From NCBI GenBank assembly GCA_017889585.1, contig JAGFZX010000004.1, positions 44,239 through 108,238 of the forward strand: DNA of 64,000 nucleotides. The letters run 5' to 3'. Positions 1 to 8,585 of the stretch are shown here, piece by piece (positions within the stretch are counted from its first letter, which is position 1; every line of letters starts with the position of its first letter). Below the pieces are notes generated by a model that was given only the letters and a program-made list of their open reading frames with translations, was not told the DNA's origin and did not search any database. The stretch is from Bacillota bacterium (GTDB lineage Bacteria > Bacillota > Negativicutes > DSM-13327). Both the position numbers and the translations under genes were made by a program.

Positions 1-53
1 TCCCGCGTAAAATAATCGTGAAATTTATGAATTAAAACATCATATTCTTTCAT
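1..53 (-). CDS. N-terminal fragment of a protein cut by the window edge
   Basis: An ATG at 51-53 (minus strand) is preceded by a GGAGG ribosome site about 8 bases upstream. It opens a frame reading MKEYDVLIHKFHDYFTR before the window ends. Only 17 residues are visible, so no family can be named. The good ribosome site is the sole reason to treat it as a real gene. Confidence 0.45.
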   Translation of the reverse strand, partial: MKEYDVLIHKFHDYFTR

Positions 54-232
54 TTTAATAACCTCCACTCTATAGTTTGAGTTGCATTAATATCCCACTA
101 TATTCCCCTTTGCTTTTCCATTTTATCCAATTTGAAGGGTGCCGCATCGCTGCCTAGCATCTTGGCATTTACTCGGACTGGACTTTCACCAGCTAGTAAA
201 TTATAGTTTACCCCGCCACGCTCTGATTCCGC

Positions 233-266
233 AAAAAAGCCTTCCGGATTCCGGAAGGCTTTTTTT
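233..266 (-). terminator. Bidirectional intrinsic terminator after fabV
   Basis: A perfect 10-bp stem (AGCCTTCCGG / CCGGAAGGCT) with a 3-base loop is flanked by A-rich and T-rich runs, so it can work on both strands. It lies 13 bases past the fabV stop codon. Nothing was recognised between it and the partial gene at 1-53. Confidence 0.9.
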
Positions 267-278
267 ATCCACCATATC

Positions 279-1469
279 CTAGCCGTTAATGCTAGGAATA
301 TCTAGCTGGATATCCTGTTCTTCATCATAGTCTACGCCAGCAAATCCGAAACCAAACAAACGAAAGAAATCATTACGATACCCTGCCACATCCGAAACTT
401 CAGCTACATTTTCTGTCGAAACTTTTTCCCATAATGCTAACACTTCTGTTTGAACATCTTCTCGCATTTCCCAGTCATCCAGACGAATTCTGCCCTTTTC
501 ATCCAATGGTATTGTGGATGAAGATAATTTTTCCGCAAAGAGGCGATAGATTTGTTCAATACAGTTCTCGTGAATGCCTTTCTCCTTCATAACCTTAAAT
601 AACAAAGACATATATAGCGGCATTCCAGGAATTGCAGTACTGGCTTGAGTAACCAGCGCTTTCTGTACGGAAACAAATGCCTTACCCCCCAGCTTGCTAA
701 GCCCGGTATTAATTTTTTTTGCAGAAAATTCCAAATCATTTTTGGCTTTGCCGATAGTACCTTCCCTATATATCGGATAGGTAATTTCCGGTCCAATATA
801 GGAATAACTGATTGTAGTCGCCCCATCAGCAAGGACCCCTCCATCACGCAAAGCTTCTATCCACATTTCCCAATCTTCGCCACCCATAACACCTACGGTC
901 TGTCTTACTTCTTCATCGGTAGCCGGCTCAACAGTGATCTCAGATACCTTCTCCTTATGAAAATCAATCATTTTGCTAGAAAAAGGCTTGCCTACAGGCT
1001 TAATCGAAGAAACCAAAGTTTCCCCATTAATTGGATGTATTCGTCTTGGTGCGGCTAGACTATAAACAACCAAGTCAATCTGCCCCAAATCTTTTTTTAT
1101 TAGCGCTATGGCTTGTTCCTTTACTGCTGTAGAAAAAGCATCACCATTAATACTCTTCGCATAACAATTGGCTTCCTTTGCTGCTTTCTCAAATTCTACC
1201 ATGTTATACCATCCAGCTGTAGCTGTCTTATTATCACTAGCAGGTCTTTCAAAAAACACACCGATTGTACTGGCTCCGCAGCAAAAAGTCGAAACAATCC
1301 TCGAAGCCAATCCATAACCTGTTGATGATCCAATCACAAGAACATTTTGGGGACCTTTTATTGACCTTTGCTTTTGTACATAGCTAATTTGTTCCTTAAC
1401 TGAGCGAGCACACCCCTTCGGATGGGCTGTAGTACAAATAAATCCTTTAAATTTTGGTTTAATAATCAC
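279..1469 (-). CDS. fabV: FabV-type trans-2-enoyl-ACP/CoA reductase
   Basis: Single-chain NADH-dependent enoyl reductase that performs the last reduction of fatty-acid elongation (or of crotonyl-CoA). The GTG start at 1467-1469 is chosen over longer options because AAGGAG lies 7 bases upstream and the protein then begins (M)IIKPKFKGFICTTAHP, the family N-terminus; the 396-residue length is also typical. The dinucleotide loop GSSTGYG is at residues 47-53. The family Tyr-x8-Lys signature is visible in YPIYREGTIGKAK in the middle of the chain. It is probably transcribed after the aldo/keto reductase, 76 bp upstream on the same strand. FabV is insensitive to triclosan in characterised homologues; that is family knowledge only. 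Confidence 0.95.
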   Translation of the reverse strand: MIIKPKFKGFICTTAHPKGCARSVKEQISYVQKQRSIKGPQNVLVIGSSTGYGLASRIVSTFCCGASTIGVFFERPASDNKTATAGWYNMVEFEKAAKEANCYAKSINGDAFSTAVKEQAIALIKKDLGQIDLVVYSLAAPRRIHPINGETLVSSIKPVGKPFSSKMIDFHKEKVSEITVEPATDEEVRQTVGVMGGEDWEMWIEALRDGGVLADGATTISYSYIGPEITYPIYREGTIGKAKNDLEFSAKKINTGLSKLGGKAFVSVQKALVTQASTAIPGMPLYMSLLFKVMKEKGIHENCIEQIYRLFAEKLSSSTIPLDEKGRIRLDDWEMREDVQTEVLALWEKVSTENVAEVSDVAGYRNDFFRLFGFGFAGVDYDEEQDIQLDIPSING

Positions 1470-1545
1470 GATTATCTCCTTCTTCTTTAGCCAAATTTCG
1501 GTTTTTTGTTTAGATTCAGTTATAAAAGCACATCTTTTTATCCTT

Positions 1546-2568
1546 CTATTTCTTATGTGCTTGGTAAAACTCATCATATTTTTTTAGTTCCCGTTTCAAA
1601 AGGTTTGGAGTATCAAGACCATAAGGGCAATTATTTTTACAGCGTCCACACTCAATACATTGATTGATCAAACTCATTTTTTCTCTAAAGCTGTTTTCTA
1701 AGAAGGGTTGATACGGGGCTCTTCCTAGAAGCAATGATATTCTTGCTTGGGTGGGTATTTCGATTCCTGCTGGACACGGCATACAATATCCACATCCACG
1801 ACAAAAATCTCCCGCCAATTCAGCTCTGTCCTTCTCAATAATCTTCCACATGGCTTCATCCAATACTGGAGGGTTCTTTTCCAAGGCTATAAATTCTTCC
1901 AGTTGACTCATCTTCTGAATACCCCAAATCGGCACTACATTATCAAACTGCCTTAAGAAGGCAAACGCAGCAGAGGCACTTGTAATTAATCCACCTGATA
2001 AAGCTTTCATTGCGATAACCCCAACGTCTCTTTTCTTGCACACATCAATAAGCTTTAGTTCTTCAATAGATGAAAGAGTATTCAGGGGAAATTGAATAGT
2101 GTCGTACAGATTTGATTCTGCCGCTTGTATGGCCGTTTTTATATTATGGTTTGTAAACCCAATAAAACGGATCATTCCTTTTTGCTTTGCCTCTAATAAT
2201 CCTGTATAAAGGCTTTTCGGATCTTCATGATTTGATATGTCTTTAGGATTATGCAATTGAAAAATATCTATGTAATCTGTTTTCAAATTCTTCAGGCTGG
2301 TTTCTAAATGGCTAAACAATGTTTTCTTGTCCTTAGCTTGGCTTTTTGTCGCTATAATAATATTACTTCGTACATCGGAAAAGGCATAGCCAATTTTCTC
2401 TTCACTATCAGTATACATTCGTGCCGTATCAAAGAAGTTTATTCCACTGTCGTAAGCCTTCCTCAAAATGGCTTTTGTTTCTTCAAAGGAAATTCGTTGT
2501 ATCGGTAAAGCACCAAATCCACTCTTACTTACCATTAAATTTGTACGGCCTAACCTTATTTTATCCAT
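1546..2568 (-). CDS. Aldo/keto reductase with C-terminal 4Fe-4S ferredoxin domain
   Basis: A 340-residue protein in two parts. The first ~240 residues are an aldo/keto reductase barrel: catalytic tetrad elements are seen in FFDTARMY (Asp, Tyr), ATKSQ (Lys) and IFQLHNP (His). The last ~90 residues carry two cysteine clusters, CRGCGYCMPCP and CIECGRCKNNCP, of the 4Fe-4S type. Such fusions are common in anaerobes, where the barrel probably receives electrons from ferredoxin; the substrate is not known. The ATG start has GAGGG 9 bases upstream. The gene lies upstream of fabV on the same strand. Its upstream region carries a copy of the leader element that precedes nrdD (2809-2858). Confidence 0.93.
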   Translation of the reverse strand: MDKIRLGRTNLMVSKSGFGALPIQRISFEETKAILRKAYDSGINFFDTARMYTDSEEKIGYAFSDVRSNIIIATKSQAKDKKTLFSHLETSLKNLKTDYIDIFQLHNPKDISNHEDPKSLYTGLLEAKQKGMIRFIGFTNHNIKTAIQAAESNLYDTIQFPLNTLSSIEELKLIDVCKKRDVGVIAMKALSGGLITSASAAFAFLRQFDNVVPIWGIQKMSQLEEFIALEKNPPVLDEAMWKIIEKDRAELAGDFCRGCGYCMPCPAGIEIPTQARISLLLGRAPYQPFLENSFREKMSLINQCIECGRCKNNCPYGLDTPNLLKRELKKYDEFYQAHKK

Positions 2569-2808
2569 AAATAAAATTCCCTCACTTAATCTTCAATTAT
2601 TTATCATAAAACAGTTAAAAGAGTATCAGAAAAGAGGCAGGAACGAGTTCACTTCGATTATAGCATATATTTACAAATAAACAGAAAGTTATTCCTAAAT
2701 AATTGAACTTATTTTTCGTTAGCAGCAATTTTCATTTATATAATACATACAAGGAACAGTGAGACTTATAAGCAACAAAATTCATTCTAAACTCATACTT
2801 CTGATATA

Positions 2809-2858
2809 TTATAAAAAAACTTGATTCGCGCCAAGCCTTAGTTGCCCTTACTTGGAAT
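2809..2858 (-). promoter_or_regulatory. Leader element, copy 1 (alternative hairpins, terminator-like)
   Basis: Read on the minus strand, ATTCCAAGTAAGGGCAAC is followed by TAAGGCTTGGCGCGAATCAAG and seven Ts. CTTGG can pair downstream with TCAAG, giving a terminator, or upstream with CCAAG, giving an antiterminator. It is nearly identical to the element just upstream of nrdD at 8153-8203. Here it lies between the ABC-F terminator and the aldo/keto reductase, about 240 bp from that start codon. It could be a true leader of that gene or a relic copy. Confidence 0.6.
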
Positions 2859-2885
2859 GGGAAAGTATTCTACTTCCTAATTCCG

Positions 2886-2924
2886 TCAAAATAAGGAGAC
2901 AGTCTACATGTAGACCATCTCCTT
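2886..2924 (-). terminator. Intrinsic terminator of the ABC-F gene
   Basis: Stem AAGGAGA..TCTACATGTAGA..TCTCCTT, followed on the minus strand by TTATTTT. It begins directly after the stop codon at 2930. Confidence 0.85.
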
Positions 2925-2929
2925 TTATC

Positions 2930-4519
2930 CTAGACCGATTGTTTGCTTTCTAAATATTCATCATAGGTCATGCGTTTGTCAATAAGACCATCAGGCGTAA
3001 TTTCCATAATCCGATTAGCAATAGTTTGTACAAACTCATGATCATGGGCCACAAATAGCATGGTTCCTTCAAAACTAATCAGACCATTATTGAGAGAAGT
3101 AATGGATTCCAAATCCAAATGGTTTGTTGGCTCATCAAATATTAACACATTAGCGCCACTGAGCATCATCTTGGACAGCATACACCGTACTTTTTCGCCA
3201 CCAGACAACACATTGGCTTCTTTTTGGCTTTCCTCACCAGAAAACAGCATACGACCCAAAAACCCTCGAACAAAAGTTTCATCAGGGTCGCGAGAAAATT
3301 GTCGTAACCAATCCACAAGATTTAAGTTGCTATCAAAATACTCCGCATTATCTCTTGGAAAATAAGCTTGAGAAGTGGTAATACCCCATTTGAATTCACC
3401 GCTATCTGATTCCATTTCACCCATTAATATTTTAAATAAAGTGGTTTTTGCCACACTATTTGGACCAACAAAGGCGATCTTATCACCTTTCGTTACAATA
3501 AAGCTAACATTATCAAGAACCTTTTCACCATCAATGGTCTTACTGATATTTTCAACAGTAAGCAGTTGATCCCCTGCTTCACGGTCAGGCTTGAAAGCAA
3601 TGTAAGGATACTTACGAGAAGATGGTTTTATATCTTCTAGTGTCAATTTTTCCAACTGTTTTTTACGTGATGTTGCTTGCTTAGATTTAGAAGCATTAGC
3701 ACTAAAACGCTGAATAAAGCTTTGCAATTCTTTCATTTTTTCATCGGTCTTTCTATTGGCTTCTTTAGCCATCTTCAAAGCCAATTCGCTAGATTGACGC
3801 CAGAAATCATAGTTTCCCACATACATTTGAATATTGTTAAAATCAATATCAGCAATATGGGTACAAACTTTATTCAAAAAATGACGATCATGGGATACTA
3901 CAATAACAGTATTATCAAAATTATATAGAAATTCTTCTAACCACTTAATAGAATCTACATCAAGATGATTTGTTGGTTCATCCAATAACAAAATATGTGG
4001 GCTGCCAAACAGAGCCTGAGCTAGCAGTACCCTTACCTTTTCATTACCGCCTAAATCTTTCATTAATTTATAATGATATTCTTCGCCAATCCCCAGACCC
4101 ATTAGCATTTTAGCGGCTTCAGTCTCAGCATCCCAGCCATTGAGTTCAGCAAATTCGCCTTCAAGCTCGCCTACTTTGATACCATCTTCATCGGTAAAAT
4201 CAGCTTTTGAATATAATGCTTCTTTAGCTTCCATGATCTCATACAGTCTGGCATGCCCCATGATAACTGTTTTTAATACTTCAATTTCATCAAATTCATA
4301 ATGATTTTGTTTTAAAACAGCCAATCGCTCGCCTGGTGTAATACAAACCTCACCAGAACTTGGCTCAATTTCACCAGATAGTATTTTTAAGAAGGTCGAT
4401 TTTCCTGTACCATTTGCACCAATTAAACCATAGCAATTGCCTGCCGTAAATTTTATATTGACGTCCTCAAATAACGCCCGTTTTCCATAACGCAAAGTTA
4501 ATTTACTTGTACTAATCAT
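2930..4519 (-). CDS. ABC-F family ATPase (YkpA/YbiT type)
   Basis: Soluble protein of 529 residues with two ABC ATPase domains and no membrane segment, as in ribosome-associated ABC-F factors. Walker A of domain 1 is GANGTGKST (about residues 34-42); Walker B is ILLLDEPTNHLD in both halves. A charged linker with NRKTDEKMKELQSFIQRF lies between the domains, matching the P-site tRNA-interaction motif region of the family. Two motif variants are odd: the first signature is LGGNEKVR instead of the usual LSGGE, and the second Walker A is GPNSVAKTT, with Ala in place of the second Gly. The gene is monocistronic with its own terminator. Role in translation or antibiotic protection is inferred from family only. 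Confidence 0.93.
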   Translation of the reverse strand: MISTSKLTLRYGKRALFEDVNIKFTAGNCYGLIGANGTGKSTFLKILSGEIEPSSGEVCITPGERLAVLKQNHYEFDEIEVLKTVIMGHARLYEIMEAKEALYSKADFTDEDGIKVGELEGEFAELNGWDAETEAAKMLMGLGIGEEYHYKLMKDLGGNEKVRVLLAQALFGSPHILLLDEPTNHLDVDSIKWLEEFLYNFDNTVIVVSHDRHFLNKVCTHIADIDFNNIQMYVGNYDFWRQSSELALKMAKEANRKTDEKMKELQSFIQRFSANASKSKQATSRKKQLEKLTLEDIKPSSRKYPYIAFKPDREAGDQLLTVENISKTIDGEKVLDNVSFIVTKGDKIAFVGPNSVAKTTLFKILMGEMESDSGEFKWGITTSQAYFPRDNAEYFDSNLNLVDWLRQFSRDPDETFVRGFLGRMLFSGEESQKEANVLSGGEKVRCMLSKMMLSGANVLIFDEPTNHLDLESITSLNNGLISFEGTMLFVAHDHEFVQTIANRIMEITPDGLIDKRMTYDEYLESKQSV

Positions 4520-4571
4520 GTTTTCATCAGCCTTCCTTTTTATAAATGGTACATAATAATTCTCTATTAAC

Positions 4572-4601
4572 AGAAATAAAGAGCCTAAGTAGGCTCTTTA
4601 T
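4572..4601 (-). terminator. Bidirectional intrinsic terminator
   Basis: AAATAAAGAGCC / GGCTCTTTATTT forms a 12-bp stem with a 6-base loop and T-rich flanks. It sits directly behind the 68-residue gene ending at 4606. Confidence 0.85.
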
Positions 4602-4605
4602 TTAT

Positions 4606-4812
4606 TTACTTACTGTATGCAAAGGAAAAATCATTCGCTAGCTTTTCATAGTTTTCTAAAACATTAACTATTCTAAGTTGCTCAGCAACATTTGCTTGTT
4701 CTATATCGTTATTTTCCATCACGGTTTGCATAATACGCTTCACCTGAAATGGATAATAACCTAAGACCATCAACTTCTGACGAAGCTGACAGATACGCTG
4801 TTCGATATTCAT
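4606..4812 (-). CDS. Small hypothetical protein, 68 residues
   Basis: The frame can be extended to 4866, but the ATG at 4812 has a strong AGGGGG ribosome site and gives MNIEQRICQLRQKLMVLGYY. The product is charged, predicted helical, with no signal peptide or cysteine motif. A terminator follows at once, so it is a separate transcription unit. Family not recognised. Confidence 0.65.
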   Translation of the reverse strand: MNIEQRICQLRQKLMVLGYYPFQVKRIMQTVMENNDIEQANVAEQLRIVNVLENYEKLANDFSFAYSK

Positions 4813-5128
4813 TTCTAATCCCCCTAATAACCTATAATGTATAGCAGTCATTAATATACAACGCAACTTTGCAATTTATAACCACTATGTACTTAATCAA
4901 CATTACTACTACTTTATAGGATATAGAGATATAGGATCAGCCAGTCCTTTGCCTACAATCAACTTCTTAAATCATCACAGCGACACTTTACTGTGAAACG
5001 CTAGGTAGCTTTTGTAAAAACATCTACTTTCCATCATATAAATATAAGCCTGCCAACATAACAACTTATAGTAATCATTATTGATCTTCCGATATTATAT
5101 CATGAACTGATAGTCAGGTCAAGTTTTT
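4813..5128. other. Intergenic stretch without recognised content
   Basis: AT-rich gap of 316 bp between the small gene and nrdG. It contains a short hairpin (CACAG..CTGTG near 4977-4995) and no open frame with a ribosome site. I see no RNA gene or remnant here. Confidence 0.4.
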
Positions 5129-5632
5129 TTATACACAATCAAACTGATATAACACAACCCTATTCTGTTTTAAGCTTTCTGACACATCTATGATTCGTTG
5201 ATTAGCTGAACCTTTAAACAGTAACTCATAACTTTTTAGCGAGAGTTCAAACTTGCCATCAACCAGCACATCAATATACTGCAAAAGCTGTCGACAATCA
5301 GGTCTATCCAGTAATTCTTCAAAAGTAAATCCAGTATAACACCAAATATTAGTGCCATGCTCTTTAAGTTGACTGGCAATTGCAGCGCAACTTGCTGCCT
5401 GAATCATGGGATCCCCCCCGGAAAAAGTCACCCCTGATTGCATCTGCACTGCCAGAATTTCTTGTACTAGCTCATCAATATCCTGCTCATACCCACCCGC
5501 AAAATCATGAGTATCAGGATTATGACACCCCGCGCAGTCATGAGAACAGCCCTGACACCAAATCACGGTTCTCAGCCCACGTCCGTCAACAACTGAATCT
5601 GTAACAATTGGCGAAGACAAACGAATTTTCAT
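5129..5632 (-). CDS. nrdG: Anaerobic ribonucleotide reductase activase NrdG
   Basis: Radical SAM enzyme of 167 residues that generates the glycyl radical on NrdD. The 4Fe-4S/SAM motif C-x3-C-x2-C is seen in CSHDCAGCHNP near residue 35, followed by the glycine-rich VTFSGGDPM. Start ATG at 5632 with AAGGGG upstream. It lies 102 bp downstream of nrdD on the same strand, with a strong hairpin between them, so it is probably co-transcribed at a lower level. Its partner is the formate-type NrdD at 5735-8128, not the more distant second reductase at 48.5 kb. Confidence 0.95.
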   Translation of the reverse strand: MKIRLSSPIVTDSVVDGRGLRTVIWCQGCSHDCAGCHNPDTHDFAGGYEQDIDELVQEILAVQMQSGVTFSGGDPMIQAASCAAIASQLKEHGTNIWCYTGFTFEELLDRPDCRQLLQYIDVLVDGKFELSLKSYELLFKGSANQRIIDVSESLKQNRVVLYQFDCV

Positions 5633-5679
5633 TATAGAACCCCTTCTAATAAATTATTATACTCGGCAATCGTCATATA

Positions 5680-5721
5680 CAAACACTCCTGCAAAGCATC
5701 TCAGCCTTGCAGGAGTGTTTG
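5680..5721 (-). terminator. Hairpin between nrdD and nrdG
   Basis: Perfect 15-bp stem CAAACACTCCTGCAA / TTGCAGGAGTGTTTG with a 12-base loop in the nrdD-nrdG gap. There is no clear U-tract after it on the minus strand, so it may act as a partial terminator or as a processing or stability element. Confidence 0.65.
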
Positions 5722-5734
5722 CTCTTAAAATCGA

Positions 5735-8128
5735 TCAGTTTCTAGCACCATGCTTAACCCGGTCTTTTTCTTCAGCACGTTTACCATCATTCCATTTATC
5801 CATTGTACCCACCAGATAACCAGTAATACGGCGAATGCGTTCAAAGTTCATAGTATTTTCGCCTTCCGCGCGTCCGCATCTAGGACAATTATCACCAATG
5901 ACTCCTGTAAAACCGCACACTGGATCACGATCAACAGGGTGATTAATTGACCCATAGCCAATACCACTTTCTTTCATTTTGCGTACAACAACTTCAAAAG
6001 CATCAAGATTCTTTACTAAATCACCATCGAGCTCAATATAGGTAATATGGCCAGCATTTGTCATAGCATGATAAGGAGCCTCTAGCTCAATCTTTCGAGC
6101 AGCCGAAATTTTATAATATACTGGAACATGAAAACTATTAGTATAATAATCTCGATCTGTTACGCCTTCAATAATGCCGTATTTCTTACTGTCAATTTTT
6201 ACAAACCGACCTGACAAGCCTTCAGCTGGCGTAGCAATTAAGGAAAAGTTGAGTTGATATTTGCCTGCTGCTTCATCTATACGCTTTCTCATATGTCCAA
6301 TAATGTCAAGACCAGCAGATTGAGCAGCCTCCGACTGGCCATGATGCTCGCCAAAAAGGGCTTTCAGTGTTTCAGCCAATCCAATAAATCCAACTGTTAA
6401 GGTACCATGCTTGATTACATCTTCAAGCGTATCTTCCCAACCTAATTTATCTGAATCAAGCCAGATTTTTTGCCCCATTAAGAAAGGAAAGTTTTTAACT
6501 TTTTTGCGTTTCTGAATTTCATACCGTTCTAATATCTGCTGAATAACTAGCTCAATAAGATCATCTAATTCGGCATAGAAACCATCTAGATCGGGCTCAT
6601 TTCTTTGTTCTAAAACAATCCCGTGCTTAATGCCCAGGCGTGGCAAGTTAATACTGGTAAAAGAATTATTACCTCGACCAAAAATAATACCGTCTGATTC
6701 AGGAAAAACCGAACCAACTACCCTTGTTCTACACCCCATGGTAGCAATTTCCGTTTCCGGACGACCTGGTCTATAATATTGTAAATTAAAAGGGGCATCA
6801 ACAAATACGAAGTTAGGAAATAATCGTTTCGCCGACACACGACAAGATAGTTTAAATAAATCATAATTAGGATCTTCTGGATTATAATTGATACCCTCTT
6901 TAACTTTGAAAATGCTGATTGGGAAAATAGCTGTTTCCCCATAACCCAGACCTGCTTCTACTGATAGCAGAAACTGTTCAACCACTAAACGACCTTCTGG
7001 GGTAATATCGGTACCAAAATTAATACTACTGAACGGCACTTGTGCCCCAGCTCTTGAATGCATGGTGTTAAGGTTATGCAAAAATCCTTCCATAGCCTGA
7101 TATGTTTTCTTCACCGTTTCTTTTTTAGCAAAACGATAGGTAAGCTCTTGAATTTTCTTTATCTCATCAGCAGTTACCCCCATTTGCCCCTCTGCCAAAG
7201 CTGCTTTCAGACGCAATGATTCATGAATATGATAGTCCTCATACTCTTTATCACCAATGCGCGGATAATCAATATGTTCATCGCTATAGGAGTTGACAGT
7301 ACATGCAACCACTTGTTCAATTGCATCTTCAGTTAGTTCCTCAAAATCTATCATCAAAATTTTTCTCATATTTTCTGAGTATAATTTAACAAAAGTTTTG
7401 GCGACACCAGCAGCCAGACCATAATCAAAATTTGGGATAGATTGCCCGCCATGCTGGTCATTTTGATTACTTTGAATGGCAATAGCTGCCAGCGCTGCAT
7501 AGCTCATAATATCTTGTGGTTCCCGCAAGTGTCCATGTCCTGTGGAAAATCCATTTCTAAATAACTTTTTAATATCAATTTGGCAACAAGTCAAAGTTCC
7601 AATGGCTTCAAAATCCATATCATGGATATGAATATAGCCTGATTGGTGGGCTTTGGCATACTCAGGTTTTAATATATGGTGAATCGCAAATTGTTTTGAC
7701 CCTGTTGCACCATACTGAAGCATTGTTCCCATGGCTGTATTACCATCAACATTGGCATTTTCTCTTTTCCCGTCAACTTGTTCAGCATCTTTAAAGGTAA
7801 TGTCTTTATAATCCATCATCAGCCGCATATTTGCTTCGCGCACCTGAGTACGCTTAGCTCGGTATGCAATATATTTTTTAGCCACAGCTACTTCGTCAGA
7901 TTGAAGTAATACATCTTCTACAATATCTTGTATTTCCTCTACTGACAAACTATGTACCAGCTTAGCCTCAATACACTTAAATACCTTATCTGATAATGCC
8001 TGCAATTTTCCGTCTTCTACTATGCCGTCAAAGTTCTCCGTATATGCTTTTTTAATCGCTGCATAAATTTTTTCAACCTTAAGTTCAACCTCACGACCAT
8101 CACGCTTAATCACTTGAAAATTGCTCAT
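5735..8128 (-). CDS. nrdD: Anaerobic (class III) ribonucleoside-triphosphate reductase, formate-type
   Basis: Reduces ribonucleoside triphosphates to deoxyribonucleotides without oxygen. Start ATG at 8126-8128 is preferred to the upstream ATG at 8146 because AGGGTGG lies in front of it; the product is 797 residues. The N-terminal ATP-cone (FQVIKRDGREVELKVEKI) is followed by the catalytic barrel. At the C-terminus are a zinc site (VCGF.. CPRCGR) and the glycyl radical loop RITGYLVG. The sequence NQNDQHGGQ resembles the E. coli-like NrdD1 type, which takes electrons from formate. The leader at 8153-8203 can form terminator and antiterminator hairpins, so attenuation is likely. nrdG lies downstream. 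Confidence 0.96.
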   Translation of the reverse strand: MSNFQVIKRDGREVELKVEKIYAAIKKAYTENFDGIVEDGKLQALSDKVFKCIEAKLVHSLSVEEIQDIVEDVLLQSDEVAVAKKYIAYRAKRTQVREANMRLMMDYKDITFKDAEQVDGKRENANVDGNTAMGTMLQYGATGSKQFAIHHILKPEYAKAHQSGYIHIHDMDFEAIGTLTCCQIDIKKLFRNGFSTGHGHLREPQDIMSYAALAAIAIQSNQNDQHGGQSIPNFDYGLAAGVAKTFVKLYSENMRKILMIDFEELTEDAIEQVVACTVNSYSDEHIDYPRIGDKEYEDYHIHESLRLKAALAEGQMGVTADEIKKIQELTYRFAKKETVKKTYQAMEGFLHNLNTMHSRAGAQVPFSSINFGTDITPEGRLVVEQFLLSVEAGLGYGETAIFPISIFKVKEGINYNPEDPNYDLFKLSCRVSAKRLFPNFVFVDAPFNLQYYRPGRPETEIATMGCRTRVVGSVFPESDGIIFGRGNNSFTSINLPRLGIKHGIVLEQRNEPDLDGFYAELDDLIELVIQQILERYEIQKRKKVKNFPFLMGQKIWLDSDKLGWEDTLEDVIKHGTLTVGFIGLAETLKALFGEHHGQSEAAQSAGLDIIGHMRKRIDEAAGKYQLNFSLIATPAEGLSGRFVKIDSKKYGIIEGVTDRDYYTNSFHVPVYYKISAARKIELEAPYHAMTNAGHITYIELDGDLVKNLDAFEVVVRKMKESGIGYGSINHPVDRDPVCGFTGVIGDNCPRCGRAEGENTMNFERIRRITGYLVGTMDKWNDGKRAEEKDRVKHGARN

Positions 8129-8152
8129 AATTACCACCCTGTACATAAGATT

Positions 8153-8203
8153 TTATAAAAAAAACTTGGCTTGCGCCAAGTCTTAGTTGCCCTTACTTGG
8201 AAT
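8153..8203 (-). promoter_or_regulatory. nrdD leader: mutually exclusive terminator / antiterminator
   Basis: On the minus strand CCAAGT (8200-8195) can pair with ACTTGG (8181-8176), giving an antiterminator; the same ACTTGG can instead form the 7-bp GCAA-capped stem ACTTGGC-GCAA-GCCAAGT (8181-8164), followed by eight Ts. This is the layout of a transcription attenuator. It ends 25 bp before the nrdD start codon. The unpaired AAGGGCAACTAAG loop is conserved in the second copy at 2809-2858. I do not recognise it as a known riboswitch. Confidence 0.65.
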
Positions 8204-8245
8204 TTGTTATACTTTCTGCCTCTGTAAAAATTGGATTTAATTAGT

Positions 8246-8275
8246 ATCATAGAAAGATAGTAAAAATACGAACAA
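8246..8275 (-). promoter_or_regulatory. Putative sigma-A promoter of nrdD
   Basis: TTGTTC and TATGAT separated by 18 bases on the minus strand. Transcription would begin about 35-40 bases before the attenuator. Confidence 0.45.
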
Positions 8276-8373
8276 ATTGATAATGATTCTTTGTAGATAA
8301 TTATATCATATTATTTTTTTTTTACTAGTCTTGACTATATTTTTTCCCTAGCATTTCTATTTTTTATCAAATC

Positions 8374-8481
8374 GAAAAGATTAGGCGCAAACAAATAGAT
8401 GCTCGATTGCTAACATATCGAACAAAGCCCATCACATCGTCGCTGAAGCGTCGTGTGTCTGCTTTTGTGCCTAATCTTTTC
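8374..8481. other. Long structured inverted-repeat element
   Basis: GAAAAGATTAGGCGCAAA at 8374-8391 pairs with TTTTGTGCCTAATCTTTTC at 8463-8481. Inside are two further hairpins: TCGA..TCGA, and CACATCGTCGCT / AGCGTCGTGTG around 8434-8456. It lies about 100 bp past the flippase stop codon and upstream of the nrdD promoter. It could be an unusual terminator, a small structured RNA or a miniature mobile element. No coding frame is supported. Confidence 0.5.
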
Positions 8482-8585
8482 CGCATAATAACACTCAGAA
8501 AAACCTAATACTTTCACTACATTATATATTTTGTACACCGCAATTGCAACCATCCAGAAGCATAGGAAAAGGGCTATATATCAGG

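Noticed and set aside
100..232. RNA gene or gene remnant between the partial gene and the fabV terminator
   Set aside because: The segment has mixed composition and a few short repeats, but no cloverleaf, no open frame with a ribosome site and no fold that I could support.
645..1058. Plus-strand open frame of 137 codons inside fabV
   Set aside because: Lies wholly within the clear FabV gene on the opposite strand, has no ribosome site and no recognisable domain.
8153..8203. Known riboswitch (c-di-GMP, preQ1, fluoride, cobalamin) upstream of nrdD
   Set aside because: None of the conserved cores of these classes could be matched in the ~100 bases before nrdD. Only the attenuator-like pairing is supported.
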